Shown: in pieces, positions 19,632 through 29,557 of the stretch | Position numbering within the stretch: the first letter of the stretch is position 1 | Layout: each line of letters opens with the position of its first letter | Assembly (NCBI GenBank): GCA_018680005.1 | Contig: JAHHJQ010000390.1 | Coordinates: 1-52,840, forward strand | DNA: 52,840 nt | Direction: 5' to 3' | DNA from: Bacteroidia bacterium | GTDB lineage: Bacteria > Bacteroidota > Bacteroidia > Chitinophagales > Saprospiraceae | The notes under the pieces: model-generated | Databases searched by the model: none | The model's input: the letters and a program-made list of their open reading frames with translations, nothing else | Told to the model about the DNA's origin: nothing | Made by a program: the position numbers and the translations under genes

Positions 19632-20195
19632 TTAAACAGTCATTATTTCTTTTTCCTTAGCGTTCAACAATTCATCAACTTTAGAGCTATAGGAATTGGT
19701 TAGATTTTGAATTTCATCTTCCTTACGTTTACCGATGTCTTCAGGGTAACCATCTTTTACACTGGCTTTCACACCATCCATGGCCTTATGCCGAGCATTC
19801 CGCAAACTAATCTTAGTATCCTCCCCGTAGGTTTTCACCTGCTTGACCAAACCAATTCTTCTTTCTTCTGTAAGCGGAGGTATGTTGATTCTCACAAATT
19901 CTCCATCATTCATGGGTGTCAGCCCAAGATTGGCTTCGAAGATTGCCCGCTCAATAGGTGCAAGCATGGTCTTTTCCCATGGTTGAATACTCAGAGTTCT
20001 CGAATCTGCTGCTGTGACATTAGCCACTTGTTTTAGAGGAGTTGGAGATCCATAATAATCTACCATAAGATCAGAAACCATTGAGGGAGCAGCTTTCCCT
20101 GCCCGAACTTTCACCAATTCGTGTTTTAAGTGATCTATCGCATTCTCCATGGCTTCTTTAGCCATCTCAAGGATTAATTCTACATCTTCGTCCAT
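19632..20195 (-). CDS. frr: Ribosome recycling factor
   Basis: VRAGKAAPSMVSDLMVDYYGSPTPLKQVANV, NIPPLTEERRIGLVKQVK. Confidence 0.97.
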   Translation of the reverse strand: MDEDVELILEMAKEAMENAIDHLKHELVKVRAGKAAPSMVSDLMVDYYGSPTPLKQVANVTAADSRTLSIQPWEKTMLAPIERAIFEANLGLTPMNDGEFVRINIPPLTEERRIGLVKQVKTYGEDTKISLRNARHKAMDGVKASVKDGYPEDIGKRKEDEIQNLTNSYSSKVDELLNAKEKEIMTV

Positions 20196-20291
20196 AATCT
20201 ATTAGCCTTTATTTATTGGAATGTAAGGTGAATTTACTCTACAACTATATTTTATACAAATGTCGAATGGTATTGGTTTATGAAAATCGCT

Positions 20292-21062
20292 TTAGGGATA
20301 TACCCGACCTTCCTGATTTTGGAAGAATTTAACCTCTAAATCCTTACCATCAAAAACAGCATAGCTGTTGAAATTCATCCACTCTCCCAGATTAATATAT
20401 CTGCTTTTCTTGTTTTCCAACTGAACATCAATTGGCAGATGCCTGTGTCCAAAAATAAAATAATCGGCATCAACCGTCTTAGATTTAGTATTAGCGTAAC
20501 TCCATAACCACTCTCTGTCATCACCAAGATATTGCTCTTCAATTCTTGTCATTCCTCTGCTCCTTCCTGAAAAGAAATTCGCTAGTGCAATACCAAAATT
20601 AGGGTGTAGCCTGGCAAACAACCATTGACATATTTTATTGGCAAAAATCTTCTTTATCATTTTGTAACCATAATCTCCCGGTCCGAGACCATCTCCATGT
20701 CCAATGAAAAATTTTTTACCGCTAATCTCATGAATTACTGGTGTTCTGTATAAGGGGGCATTGAGCTCTTTGCTCAAATAATCAAACATCCACATATCAT
20801 GGTTTCCTGTAAAAATGAAAAGTTGTATTCCTGAATCACTCAATTCTGCGAGTTTGCCTAACAACCTGATATAGCCCCTTGGAACGACATGCTTATATTC
20901 AAACCAAAAATCAAAAAGATCACCAACCAGATATATCCGATCCGCTTCGGATTTAATACTATCCAACCAGGAGACAATTTGTTTCTCTCGTTCTTCACTA
21001 GAATATTTCACCGAAATACCCAGATGAAAATCAGAGGCGAAATACACTTTCTTTTGACCCAT
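20292..21062 (-). CDS. lpxH: UDP-2,3-diacylglucosamine diphosphatase
   Basis: FASDFHLG, LVGDLFDFWFEY, FTGNHDMW, GHGDGLGPGDYGY, FGHRHLP metallophosphatase motifs. Confidence 0.88.
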   Translation of the reverse strand: MGQKKVYFASDFHLGISVKYSSEEREKQIVSWLDSIKSEADRIYLVGDLFDFWFEYKHVVPRGYIRLLGKLAELSDSGIQLFIFTGNHDMWMFDYLSKELNAPLYRTPVIHEISGKKFFIGHGDGLGPGDYGYKMIKKIFANKICQWLFARLHPNFGIALANFFSGRSRGMTRIEEQYLGDDREWLWSYANTKSKTVDADYFIFGHRHLPIDVQLENKKSRYINLGEWMNFNSYAVFDGKDLEVKFFQNQEGRVYP

Positions 21063-21191
21063 TTCTAATTATGGTATGTTGATAAGGCTATCTTAGCCGG
21101 TCTAAAATCGTCAAAATTATGGATTTGAATTGAGCGCAGTAAAAGTTCATCGTATTGGCTTTACATTTAAACACCATCGAAATCAAGAATC

Positions 21192-21620
21192 ATGGCATCT
21201 TCAAAACATATCATAAGATTGGATCATATAGGTATCGCCGTTAAAGACCTCCATCACAGCAATGACCTTTTTGAGGCATTGATGGGTAAATCTCCTTATA
21301 AGTCTGAATATGTAGTATCTGAAAATGTGATGACATCATTTTTTAGAGCCGAAAGATCAAAAATAGAACTCCTTCATTCTGATGACCCAGAAAATGTCAT
21401 CAATAGATTTATTGAAAAGCGAGGGGAAGGAATTCATCATATCGCCTTTCTGGTGAAAGATATTGAAGCAAGCATTCAAGATTTGAAGTCTAATGGATTT
21501 GAATTCATAAATGAAACTCCGAAAAAAGGAGCGGACAATAAGATAATTTGCTTCTTGCATCCTAAAAGTTCTAATGGAGTGCTTATAGAACTTTGTCAAT
21601 CCATTGATCCGGAAAAATAG
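21192..21620 (+). CDS. mce: Methylmalonyl-CoA epimerase
   Basis: LDHIGIAVKDL, IELLHSDDPENVINRFIEKRGEGIHHIAFLVKDIEASI, FLHPKSSNGVLIELCQ. Confidence 0.93.
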   Translation: MASSKHIIRLDHIGIAVKDLHHSNDLFEALMGKSPYKSEYVVSENVMTSFFRAERSKIELLHSDDPENVINRFIEKRGEGIHHIAFLVKDIEASIQDLKSNGFEFINETPKKGADNKIICFLHPKSSNGVLIELCQSIDPEK

Positions 21621-22379
21621 ATGGATTGGACTCATATCGTAATTGCTATTCTTGGAGGAGGTTTCGCTGGATTCATCAATACTTTTGCCGGTAATGGATC
21701 AGCTATTACCCTTACTATACTCACTGAAATATTCGGATTGCCGGGCAATATAGCTAACGGGACGAATCGAATTGGCATTGCCTCTCAAGGTATAATGGGC
21801 ACTTTTAGCTTTTACAGAAATGGGAAACTAAATCTGGATAAAGGTAAACCCATCATCTTTTCTACAATTGTTGGTGCGATAGCCGGTGTGTTAACTTCCA
21901 TTTATGTTTCCAGTGAACAGTTTATGATGGTTTTTAGAATCCTCATGGTTGTTATGCTATTTATTCTGTTAATCAAACCAGGAAGATGGTTAAAAGATGG
22001 CAACGACAATTTGTATGAAAATCCAGCTGTGATCATTCCACTGTTTTTGGGACTTGGATTCTATGGTGGATTTATTCAGATGGGTATGGGTATCTTTTTC
22101 CTTATGTCCATGGTTTTGGTGGTCAAGTATAATATCATACTTGCGAATGCTATAAAGACTTTTGTTGTACTGATATATACGATAATGGCAATTGCTTTAT
22201 TCCAATGGAAAGGACTTATCGATTGGCCTGTTGGACTCACGCTGGCTATTGGACAAGCGATAGGCGGATACTCAGCAGCAGAAGTAGCATCTCGTCACCC
22301 TAATGCCAAAAATTGGGCTTATAGAATACTCTTATTGGCCATGGGTATAGCTGTATTGAAACTTTTTGATGTGTTCTAA
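21621..22379 (+). CDS. TSUP-family (TauE/SafE) membrane transporter
   Basis: GGGFAGFINTFAGNGSAITLTILTEIFGLPGNIANGTNRIGI; multiple TM helices. Confidence 0.88.
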   Translation: MDWTHIVIAILGGGFAGFINTFAGNGSAITLTILTEIFGLPGNIANGTNRIGIASQGIMGTFSFYRNGKLNLDKGKPIIFSTIVGAIAGVLTSIYVSSEQFMMVFRILMVVMLFILLIKPGRWLKDGNDNLYENPAVIIPLFLGLGFYGGFIQMGMGIFFLMSMVLVVKYNIILANAIKTFVVLIYTIMAIALFQWKGLIDWPVGLTLAIGQAIGGYSAAEVASRHPNAKNWAYRILLLAMGIAVLKLFDVF

Positions 22380-22498
22380 TATCCATCAATTTGTTTTGGA
22401 TGCTTTTCAATTTGCACCCGATTGATGAATTTTCGGATAACTTCAAAGTTGAGTTGATTGGTTCTATTATTATCTTGTCGTATTTATCCCTAATATAA

Positions 22499-24511
22499 AT
22501 GGATTCTACCCGTCGACTTGCCGCAATCATGTTTACAGATATCGTAGGATATACGGCATTGATGGGCCATGACGAGGAGAGAGGTCTTGACCTCTTAGAG
22601 AATAACAGGAAGATTCAAAAACCACTCATAGAAAAATTTGGCGGCCAATTTTTGAAAGAGATGGGAGATGGTATTTTGGCTTCATTTGACAATGCAACTA
22701 GTGCTGTAATCTGTGCTGCTGCAATTCAAGAAGAGTCTAAAAAGAAAGGAATTAATCTCCGAATTGGAATTCATCAAGGCGAAGTTGTTTTTCAGGAAGG
22801 TGATGTGTTTGGAGATGGAGTAAATATTGCCTCTCGTATCGAGTCAATTGCAAATCCTGGTCAAATCCTGGTGTCTGAAGATGTCTTGCATAGTATCCAA
22901 AATAAAAAAGGCATCTTCTATGAATTCTATAACGAGGTACAATTAAAGAATGTAGCCGGTAAAAGGAAGGTATATCATGTCTTTGTCGAAGATGCCATTT
23001 TCGCTAAACTTCTATCGAGTAAGAAGACTCCACAGAAATCTAAAACCAAGTCATCTTTCTTCTCGATAAAAATGATTTCATGGATAGTACTCTTCCTGGC
23101 TCTATTTATCGCTGGCTTTTTATTTAATGAATACATCCTAAAAAATAATGCGGTCGAGTCGTCTATTAAATCGCTAGTTGTCTTACCAATGGATAATCTC
23201 AATCGAGACACTACCCAGGATTACTTTAGTGAAGGAATGCATGATGCTTTGATCAATGAACTATCACGAATACCATTACTTAGGGTGATCTCACGAACAT
23301 CTGCTATGCAGTTTAAGAATACCGACAAAGCACTAGATAAAATCGCTAAGGAGCTAGGTGTAGATGCTATTGTCGAGGGTACTACATTCAGAATCGATAA
23401 CAAAGTAAGGATCGGTATTAAGCTCATCGCATTATCACCAGAAAGAGCCCTCTTGACAGAAACTTTTCAAAAGAATATTGAAGATGTTCTCCTCTTGCAA
23501 GATGACGTAGCCAGTACCATTGCCGGTAAAATTGAACTGACCATACCAAAAAAGTTAAACAATAATAGACCATCGCCAAAAATCAATCCGGAGGCTCTCG
23601 AGATGTATCTTAAAGGACGACGCATTTCAAATGCTCTCCAAGCTATTGACACGCTTACTAGGGCTGTAGAACTTGATTCAACGTATGCACTAGCTTATGG
23701 TGCACTCGCAGAGACATACATTGTAGCAACTATTCGTGGATTATTAGAACCTGATATAGCTTTTCAAAAAGCTCGGGAATTGGCATCAAAGGCCTTGATC
23801 TTAGATCCAAATACTGTAGAAGCATATACAGCACTTGCAGAAATAGAATGTCATTATAATTACGATTGGGAGAAAGGAAACAACCTTTTAAAAAAGGCAC
23901 TCGAAATAAATCCAGGCTATGCTACAGCTTATTTTCGGCAAGCTGGTCATTTTGTTGCTGCTGGAAATATAAGTGAATCTGATCGAGTAATGGCTATTGG
24001 TCGCCAATTAGCACCACCTGCTTATTGGTCTGCAGGATACAATAACTATCATTTAAAACGATTTAGGCAGGCCATTGACAATTTTACACAGCAGCTAAAA
24101 ATTACCCCTAATGATGATCGCGTAAAATTAAGACGTGCACTATGCTATATAGAATTTGGAGAATTAGATGCCGGAATTGAAGAATTGGAAATACTATCAA
24201 AACGATATCCCAATGACCCGAAATATAATCTGGAACTTGCAAGGGGTTTTGCACTGAAAGGGGAGAATTTGAAATCAATCAAACTTCTTAAGGGCTTTCT
24301 TAATAGTCAAGATGAAATCTATATATCTCCATATTTGATAGCAAAAGTATACACTGGGCTTGGTGAAATAAAAAAGGCCCTCGAAGCTCTCGAAGAAGCA
24401 TATGCAGTGCGAGAACCAACTCTTATTTGGATGAAGATGGAGCCTGCTTTTGCGTCACTCCATTCAGAACCAAAATTCAAAAAGCTAATAGAAAAGCTGG
24501 GATTAGCATGA
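22499..24511 (+). CDS. Class III nucleotide cyclase - TM - TolB/FlgO-like - TPR protein
   Basis: FTDIVGYTALM, LKEMGDGILASF, GDVFGDGVNIASRIE catalytic motifs; TM FSIKMISWIVLFLALFIAGFLF; SLVVLPMDNLNRD..DYFSEGMHDALINEL; C-terminal TPRs. Confidence 0.9.
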   Translation: MDSTRRLAAIMFTDIVGYTALMGHDEERGLDLLENNRKIQKPLIEKFGGQFLKEMGDGILASFDNATSAVICAAAIQEESKKKGINLRIGIHQGEVVFQEGDVFGDGVNIASRIESIANPGQILVSEDVLHSIQNKKGIFYEFYNEVQLKNVAGKRKVYHVFVEDAIFAKLLSSKKTPQKSKTKSSFFSIKMISWIVLFLALFIAGFLFNEYILKNNAVESSIKSLVVLPMDNLNRDTTQDYFSEGMHDALINELSRIPLLRVISRTSAMQFKNTDKALDKIAKELGVDAIVEGTTFRIDNKVRIGIKLIALSPERALLTETFQKNIEDVLLLQDDVASTIAGKIELTIPKKLNNNRPSPKINPEALEMYLKGRRISNALQAIDTLTRAVELDSTYALAYGALAETYIVATIRGLLEPDIAFQKARELASKALILDPNTVEAYTALAEIECHYNYDWEKGNNLLKKALEINPGYATAYFRQAGHFVAAGNISESDRVMAIGRQLAPPAYWSAGYNNYHLKRFRQAIDNFTQQLKITPNDDRVKLRRALCYIEFGELDAGIEELEILSKRYPNDPKYNLELARGFALKGENLKSIKLLKGFLNSQDEIYISPYLIAKVYTGLGEIKKALEALEEAYAVREPTLIWMKMEPAFASLHSEPKFKKLIEKLGLA

Positions 24512-24566
24512 AGGAAAAATATGTTCAGCATTGTTAGGAAATTGATTGCTACCAACTCGTTTCCTA

Positions 24567-25283
24567 TCAGATTCCATATACAGACTGTGGATATCTTCTG
24601 ATTTTCGTTTTAGGATTCTCTAATTCTCTCAATGCGTTCCTGGCAATCCAATTAGCCGTTTTATCATCCAAATGCAGCAATTCATGACACAATTCAATAC
24701 ATCTCTTTTGAAGGTCTCTATTTCGCTTCCCTATTTGTCTTAATGCCCAATTGACCGCTTTTTTTACAAAATTACGGTCATCACAGGCATCTCTTAATAC
24801 CAATGGGAAGCAAGCATCATAAATTTCATTAGGCGCTTCTTTGTGACCCTGTCCGTAAGTAGCCATAATGACATAACCGGCACGTTTTACAAATTCCTCT
24901 TTACTATGTGTCCATTCAAAAATTTTGTCATAGGATAAATCCGAATATTTGAAAATCTCCATGCAAAAAGCATCACAAATTTCCCAGGTATCAAAGAACT
25001 GAACCCATTCATCCATGAGTTCAGATGTCAAATCTTCCTTATTGAAAATTTTACTTGCCAATAACCGAGCTTCATAAATTTCTGTCTCGATCAATTCAAC
25101 TGCCAGTTTTGAATCCTTTCCCAACTCCTTTGCAATCAATTTTATTTGTTCCATAGTAAGACCCAAGGAATTGGTCTTGGGTATTCCAAATTTCTTTGCT
25201 TTTCGCTCAACAACTTCAGGATTTGCCAAGTTGTGCAAATGCTTCAGAACATGTTGCAGCCTATTTGGCATTGAGGATGTCAT
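24567..25283 (-). CDS. DNA alkylation repair protein (AlkD-like HEAT repeats)
   Basis: WIQFFDTWEICDAFCMEIF-like (WVQFFDTWEICDAFC), VKRAGYVIMATYG, KKAVNWALRQIGKRN. Confidence 0.88.
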   Translation of the reverse strand: MTSSMPNRLQHVLKHLHNLANPEVVERKAKKFGIPKTNSLGLTMEQIKLIAKELGKDSKLAVELIETEIYEARLLASKIFNKEDLTSELMDEWVQFFDTWEICDAFCMEIFKYSDLSYDKIFEWTHSKEEFVKRAGYVIMATYGQGHKEAPNEIYDACFPLVLRDACDDRNFVKKAVNWALRQIGKRNRDLQKRCIELCHELLHLDDKTANWIARNALRELENPKTKIRRYPQSVYGI

Positions 25284-26748
25284 TCAGAGCTTTTTGAATT
25301 GCCTGTTTCTTAAGTTTATTATGGAGTTGTATTGGTTCTGACACTCTGTCTTCACAATCGGTAATTGGACATCGTTCACAAGTAATATTAACAGTTCTCG
25401 TGGGAATTGTTTGATCTTGATAAAAGCGAATCTTATGCTTTAGATTATCATCAACCTTAATTCCTATGGTCAGGCTAACCATTTTTCCAAATTGAAGCTT
25501 TGACGTTGCCATCGTCATACACAAGTATGTATCTGATGTATTGTGATATTCGGAAATCTGAGCTTCTACCAGAGGTTCAAATCGCTCTCTGGGTTCTTCA
25601 AGGTTATTTAGTTTGTAGAGAAGCGCCACTGAAATCCATCTTCTACAGTAGTGCTCTCCCAAAGCACTAAAATGAGGCCTATGTTTCTCCTCGATATGGA
25701 GCTCACGCTCAATGTTCACCTTTCCATTTCGGGGATTTAGTGAATTTCTTTGAATGAAGATTTTTGATAACCCAAGAAATCTTGGTAGAATGTTGGTCAT
25801 TCTTTGAAAGATAACTTCATGTGTTGCATTGTATTTCAGGGAAATATCCTTAAGGGACTGGGGATTCCATCTTTCCTGTGCAAAAAGGTTCTTCATATCT
25901 TCTATGAATGCGTCCCTAGATACGATGAGGGCAGCAGAAAAGTAAGAAGCGCTGAAATGACTAAGTGCTTGCTCAAAGTTCTCGACCCGGATTATAGAAG
26001 CAGTTAGTGCCCGATCGACCAGACCTAATTCTTGAAATCCAATTTCCTTGGCAAATTGAAAGATCTTTTGTTGCTTTTCTAATGATGCATTGAGTAAAAG
26101 TGTACGATCCTCCGGTCTGAACACGGATCTGATTTCCCTCAATTCGGGATAGTCAGACAAACCATCATTGACTATTTTATAATTGAAATGATCTGTAAGA
26201 ATAGTTCTAAGCGCTTCTTCCGCTATTGTCACACCTGATAGTGAATGTTTTTTTCTGAAGGCAATTACAGCATCTTCAAGCTCTTCAAAATAATTGTTAT
26301 TGATTTCCAGATAAGACCTTAAGGCACCAAAGTAGAAGTTTTCTTCCTGCAATGAATAGTTTCTGGCGATCTCAACCAGTGTAGAAATAAATGCGCCAAC
26401 TTTGACAGGTGAATCTGCTATAATCTCAATGATCTTGTTCAAATTGATACCAAAAAGATCTAGCGGTAGCTCATTCAAGAAATTAGACTCGAGCAGATCC
26501 TTTATCGGTTTTAATTGGTTTGGTATTTTCGTAGAAGTAAGGAATTCAGGATCTACACTTAGCGCATCTGCTAAAGCCATTATCTTATCCTGTTTAGGGT
26601 ATTTTTTACCTTTCTCAATTTCATTAAGATAGGATATCGACATACCTGTCTTTTTGGAAAAATCCGAAAAGGCAAATCCTGCTTGTTTTCTTAGATGTCG
26701 GAGTTTTACTCCGAATAGTATTTTCTCATTATTCGATCTTACCGCCAT
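25261..26748 (-). CDS. XRE-family regulator with degenerate IrrE-like domain and DUF2083 (ScfR-like) C-terminus
   Basis: HTH LRKQAGFAFSDFSKKTGMSISYLNEIEKGKKYPKQDKI; C-terminal CERCPITDCEDR; 23-nt overlap with the alkD-like gene. Confidence 0.8.
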   Translation of the reverse strand: MAVRSNNEKILFGVKLRHLRKQAGFAFSDFSKKTGMSISYLNEIEKGKKYPKQDKIMALADALSVDPEFLTSTKIPNQLKPIKDLLESNFLNELPLDLFGINLNKIIEIIADSPVKVGAFISTLVEIARNYSLQEENFYFGALRSYLEINNNYFEELEDAVIAFRKKHSLSGVTIAEEALRTILTDHFNYKIVNDGLSDYPELREIRSVFRPEDRTLLLNASLEKQQKIFQFAKEIGFQELGLVDRALTASIIRVENFEQALSHFSASYFSAALIVSRDAFIEDMKNLFAQERWNPQSLKDISLKYNATHEVIFQRMTNILPRFLGLSKIFIQRNSLNPRNGKVNIERELHIEEKHRPHFSALGEHYCRRWISVALLYKLNNLEEPRERFEPLVEAQISEYHNTSDTYLCMTMATSKLQFGKMVSLTIGIKVDDNLKHKIRFYQDQTIPTRTVNITCERCPITDCEDRVSEPIQLHNKLKKQAIQKALNDILNAK

Positions 26749-26826
26749 TGCTTATGATAGAGAAGAGATAAAGATAAGATTCTTTTGATGGTGCATTTAC
26801 AACCTTAATTTGGCTAATTTCATCAC

Positions 26827-27783
26827 ATGCAATGGTTATCCATATTGATCGCTTTGAATTTTCTTTTGATATCCTGCCAGCATCAAATTGGAACTGAAGA
26901 AACTCAAAACAGAATATTTTCTCCCACCTCAGTCTTAGTACTGGGCGTTGCACAGGATGCAGGATTTCCTCAGGCAAATTGCAGCAAATCATGTTGCAAC
27001 AAATATTATTCAGGGAAACTTACCAAAAAAATGGTGTCGAGTATTGCCTTAATCGATACCATAAATAGAGCCTATTGGATAATAGATGCAACGCCTGACT
27101 TTCCCGAACAATTGCGCATGATTAAGGAAGTACTCCACGGTCCTGATTATCAACTAGCCGGGATTCTGTTAACTCATGCACATATTGGTCATTACACAGG
27201 ATTGATGCATCTTGGAAGAGAAGTTATGGGGGCTTCAAAAGTCCCGGTTTACGTCATGCCCAGAATGAAGGATTTCCTGATCAAAAATGGTCCATGGTCT
27301 CAATTGGTGTCATTAGGAAATATCGAACTTCTTGAATTAGGCGATGAAGCAATCTTAAATCTATCGCATAATCTAAAAATTACCCCATTTCTAGTTCCAC
27401 ACAGGGATGAGTTTTCTGAGACTGTTGGTTTCAAAATAGATGGCGTTCAATCTCGACTGCTTTTTATACCCGACATAGATAAGTGGGAAAAATGGGACAA
27501 AAATATACTAGAATTAATTCACCGTGTAGATTATGCGCTATTGGATGGATCATTTTTTGCAAATGGAGAGATACCAGGACGCGACATGAGTGAAATCCCC
27601 CATCCCTTTATTGAAGAAAGCATAACACTATTTGGTCAATTGGATTCTACAAGTCGTAAAAAAGTGGGATTTATTCATTTTAATCATACCAATCCTGTAA
27701 TTGATCCCTATTCTGACCAGTATCAACAAGTGATAGATAGAGGGATGTGGATCGCTAGAGAAGGCCAGATTATCGTATTATAG
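26827..27783 (+). CDS. PqqB-like metallo-beta-lactamase-fold protein
   Basis: VLGVAQDAGFPQANC, LTHAHIGHYTGLMHLGREVMGA, ALLDGSFF, FIHFNHTNP. Confidence 0.85.
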   Translation: MQWLSILIALNFLLISCQHQIGTEETQNRIFSPTSVLVLGVAQDAGFPQANCSKSCCNKYYSGKLTKKMVSSIALIDTINRAYWIIDATPDFPEQLRMIKEVLHGPDYQLAGILLTHAHIGHYTGLMHLGREVMGASKVPVYVMPRMKDFLIKNGPWSQLVSLGNIELLELGDEAILNLSHNLKITPFLVPHRDEFSETVGFKIDGVQSRLLFIPDIDKWEKWDKNILELIHRVDYALLDGSFFANGEIPGRDMSEIPHPFIEESITLFGQLDSTSRKKVGFIHFNHTNPVIDPYSDQYQQVIDRGMWIAREGQIIVL

Positions 27784-28344
27784 TTTTTCTATAAATAGGC
27801 CAGGGTATTCAAAAGAACTCAGATCTACATCCGACAGTTGTTCTCTAAGAACATTTCCACCTGGGCGGATTTCAATATCCTTTATAAGAATCTTACCTTT
27901 TTCTTCAAATACTCCGCGTACAATGCTGATATGACCCTTGTTTTTCATGATTTCATTCAACGTTTTCAAATTTGGCATTTTACAATCATTGAATTTTATC
28001 CTACCAAGATTGATTATACCAGTTTCAAGGAGCTGAATATTAAAGCCAACAAGCTCTAAATGACCTGTCATCGAAATTTTATAGATGCTTTCGTTCCCTA
28101 ATAGTGAGATTTCGGTGTTGGTATCATTGATAATCACTAGATGATCACTAATCTCAAAGTGCTGGCTACGCTCTGATATGTTCGGAATATTCACTTTACT
28201 TAGTCGAATAGTATCGATTCTTTTAGTAGCGTTTGCTATCTTAATAGCTTCTTTGATTGTCAACTTATCTGAAGCCATAACTGTCGTGTTCATACTCAGG
28301 AAACCTATTCCTATAAGGACAATAAGTATTGATTTCATAGTCAT
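27778..28344 (-). CDS. Exported hypothetical protein
   Basis: 188 aa with signal peptide MKSILIVLIGIGFLSMNTTVMA; no family recognised. Confidence 0.6.
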   Translation of the reverse strand: MTMKSILIVLIGIGFLSMNTTVMASDKLTIKEAIKIANATKRIDTIRLSKVNIPNISERSQHFEISDHLVIINDTNTEISLLGNESIYKISMTGHLELVGFNIQLLETGIINLGRIKFNDCKMPNLKTLNEIMKNKGHISIVRGVFEEKGKILIKDIEIRPGGNVLREQLSDVDLSSFEYPGLFIEKL

Positions 28345-28735
28345 TGTATGTAGTTTGTGTCAATTGTCGTAAATCAGCAAATGCAGTCACAGGAAATCCC
28401 GCAACTACATTTTACTTGAATTTTAGTCATTCTATAGACCAAAAAGCCAGATGCTTATCCAGTGAGTAAGTGATTGTTTTTTGTCTTCGATTAAGATCTT
28501 GGGGGGAGTAAGATCTGTCAAAAACGTTTTAAGGGTTTCAGTGTTTGTGTCATAATAGCTTCTCACTAAAGACAATTCAAAGATATAGTCGATAACAAGG
28601 CCTTGCATACCCTTGTATCGGTATTTATTGCATAGACATAGTTGTTATGTATCAATCATTGGTCTTCAAACCAATTCATATGAGGTTTTAAGAGTGAAAG
28701 TTGGAAAGGATAGAAAAGACGAGTAAATGCAGCTT

Positions 28736-29062
28736 CTAAAGCGCGAAGCTTTCCCCACATCCACATTCTCTACTTGCGTTCGGGTTATTGAAGTAAAATC
28801 CTTTTCCATTAAGGCCACCACTAAATTCTAAAGTGGTGTTGAACAGATATAACACGCTCTTGGTGTCCGTAACGATTTTCATTCCGTTATCTTCGAAAAC
28901 CTGATCCGCGGCTTCGATCTTGTTATCGAAGTCCATTTTATACGTCAGACCGGAACAACCGCCACTGACTACACTTACGCGAATAAAATAATCGTCGCCC
29001 AGTGATTCATCACCGAGCAACTTTGTAATTCTTTCTTTAGCACTATCAGCTACAAATAGCAT
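28736..29062 (-). CDS. iscA: Iron-sulfur cluster assembly accessory protein (IscA/ErpA type)
   Basis: VVSGGCSGLTYKMDFD...FNNPNASRECGCGESF. Confidence 0.93.
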   Translation of the reverse strand: MLFVADSAKERITKLLGDESLGDDYFIRVSVVSGGCSGLTYKMDFDNKIEAADQVFEDNGMKIVTDTKSVLYLFNTTLEFSGGLNGKGFYFNNPNASRECGCGESFAL

Positions 29063-29094
29063 GAAAATGGTCTTATAGCATTATAACATTCGTC

Positions 29095-29514
29095 CTACTG
29101 AACGGTTTCAGTTTCTTCAGCAGAGGCTTCTACGCCATTCTTTTGTTTGTAGTCTGTAATAGCACTTTTAATTGCGTCCTCTGCAAGTACGGAACAATGT
29201 ATTTTAACTGGTGGAAGAGCCAACTCTTCTACAATTTCCATATTATCAATAGACAATGCCTCATCGATAGTTTTGCCTTTTAACCATTCAGTGGCCAATG
29301 ATGATGATGCAATCGCTGAACCACAACCAAATGTTTTGAACTTAGCATCTGCTATTATACCGGATGCTTGGTCAACTTCAATTTGAAGTCTCATTACATC
29401 CCCGCACTCCGGTGCACCAACCAAACCCGTACCGACATTCATTTTTTCCTTGTCGAGTGTACCAACATTCTTTGGGTTCTTAAAATGGTTTAATACTTTT
29501 TCTGAATAAGCCAT
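29095..29514 (-). CDS. iscU: Fe-S cluster scaffold IscU
   Basis: HFKNPKNVGTL, VGAPECGDVMRLQI, KFKTFGCGSAIASSSLATEWLKGK, KIHCSVLAEDAIK. Confidence 0.96.
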   Translation of the reverse strand: MAYSEKVLNHFKNPKNVGTLDKEKMNVGTGLVGAPECGDVMRLQIEVDQASGIIADAKFKTFGCGSAIASSSLATEWLKGKTIDEALSIDNMEIVEELALPPVKIHCSVLAEDAIKSAITDYKQKNGVEASAEETETVQ

Positions 29515-29557
29515 CTTTCTTAAAATTTATGATCTTCTAAAATTATTATGATATTTC

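Noticed and set aside
2200-24511. PycTM effector (2200-3420) plus class III cyclase (22499-24511) as a Pycsar defence pair
   Set aside because: About 19 kb apart with housekeeping genes between; the cyclase has a TM/TPR architecture unlike PycC, and no co-transcription is possible.
26827-27783. PqqB-like gene as evidence of a PQQ biosynthesis cluster
   Set aside because: No pqqA/C/D/E neighbours; stand-alone PqqB-like MBL proteins are common.
28491-28530. Two AAGATCT copies around TTGGGGGGAGT
   Set aside because: Short hexamer palindromes; too little information to claim an operator.
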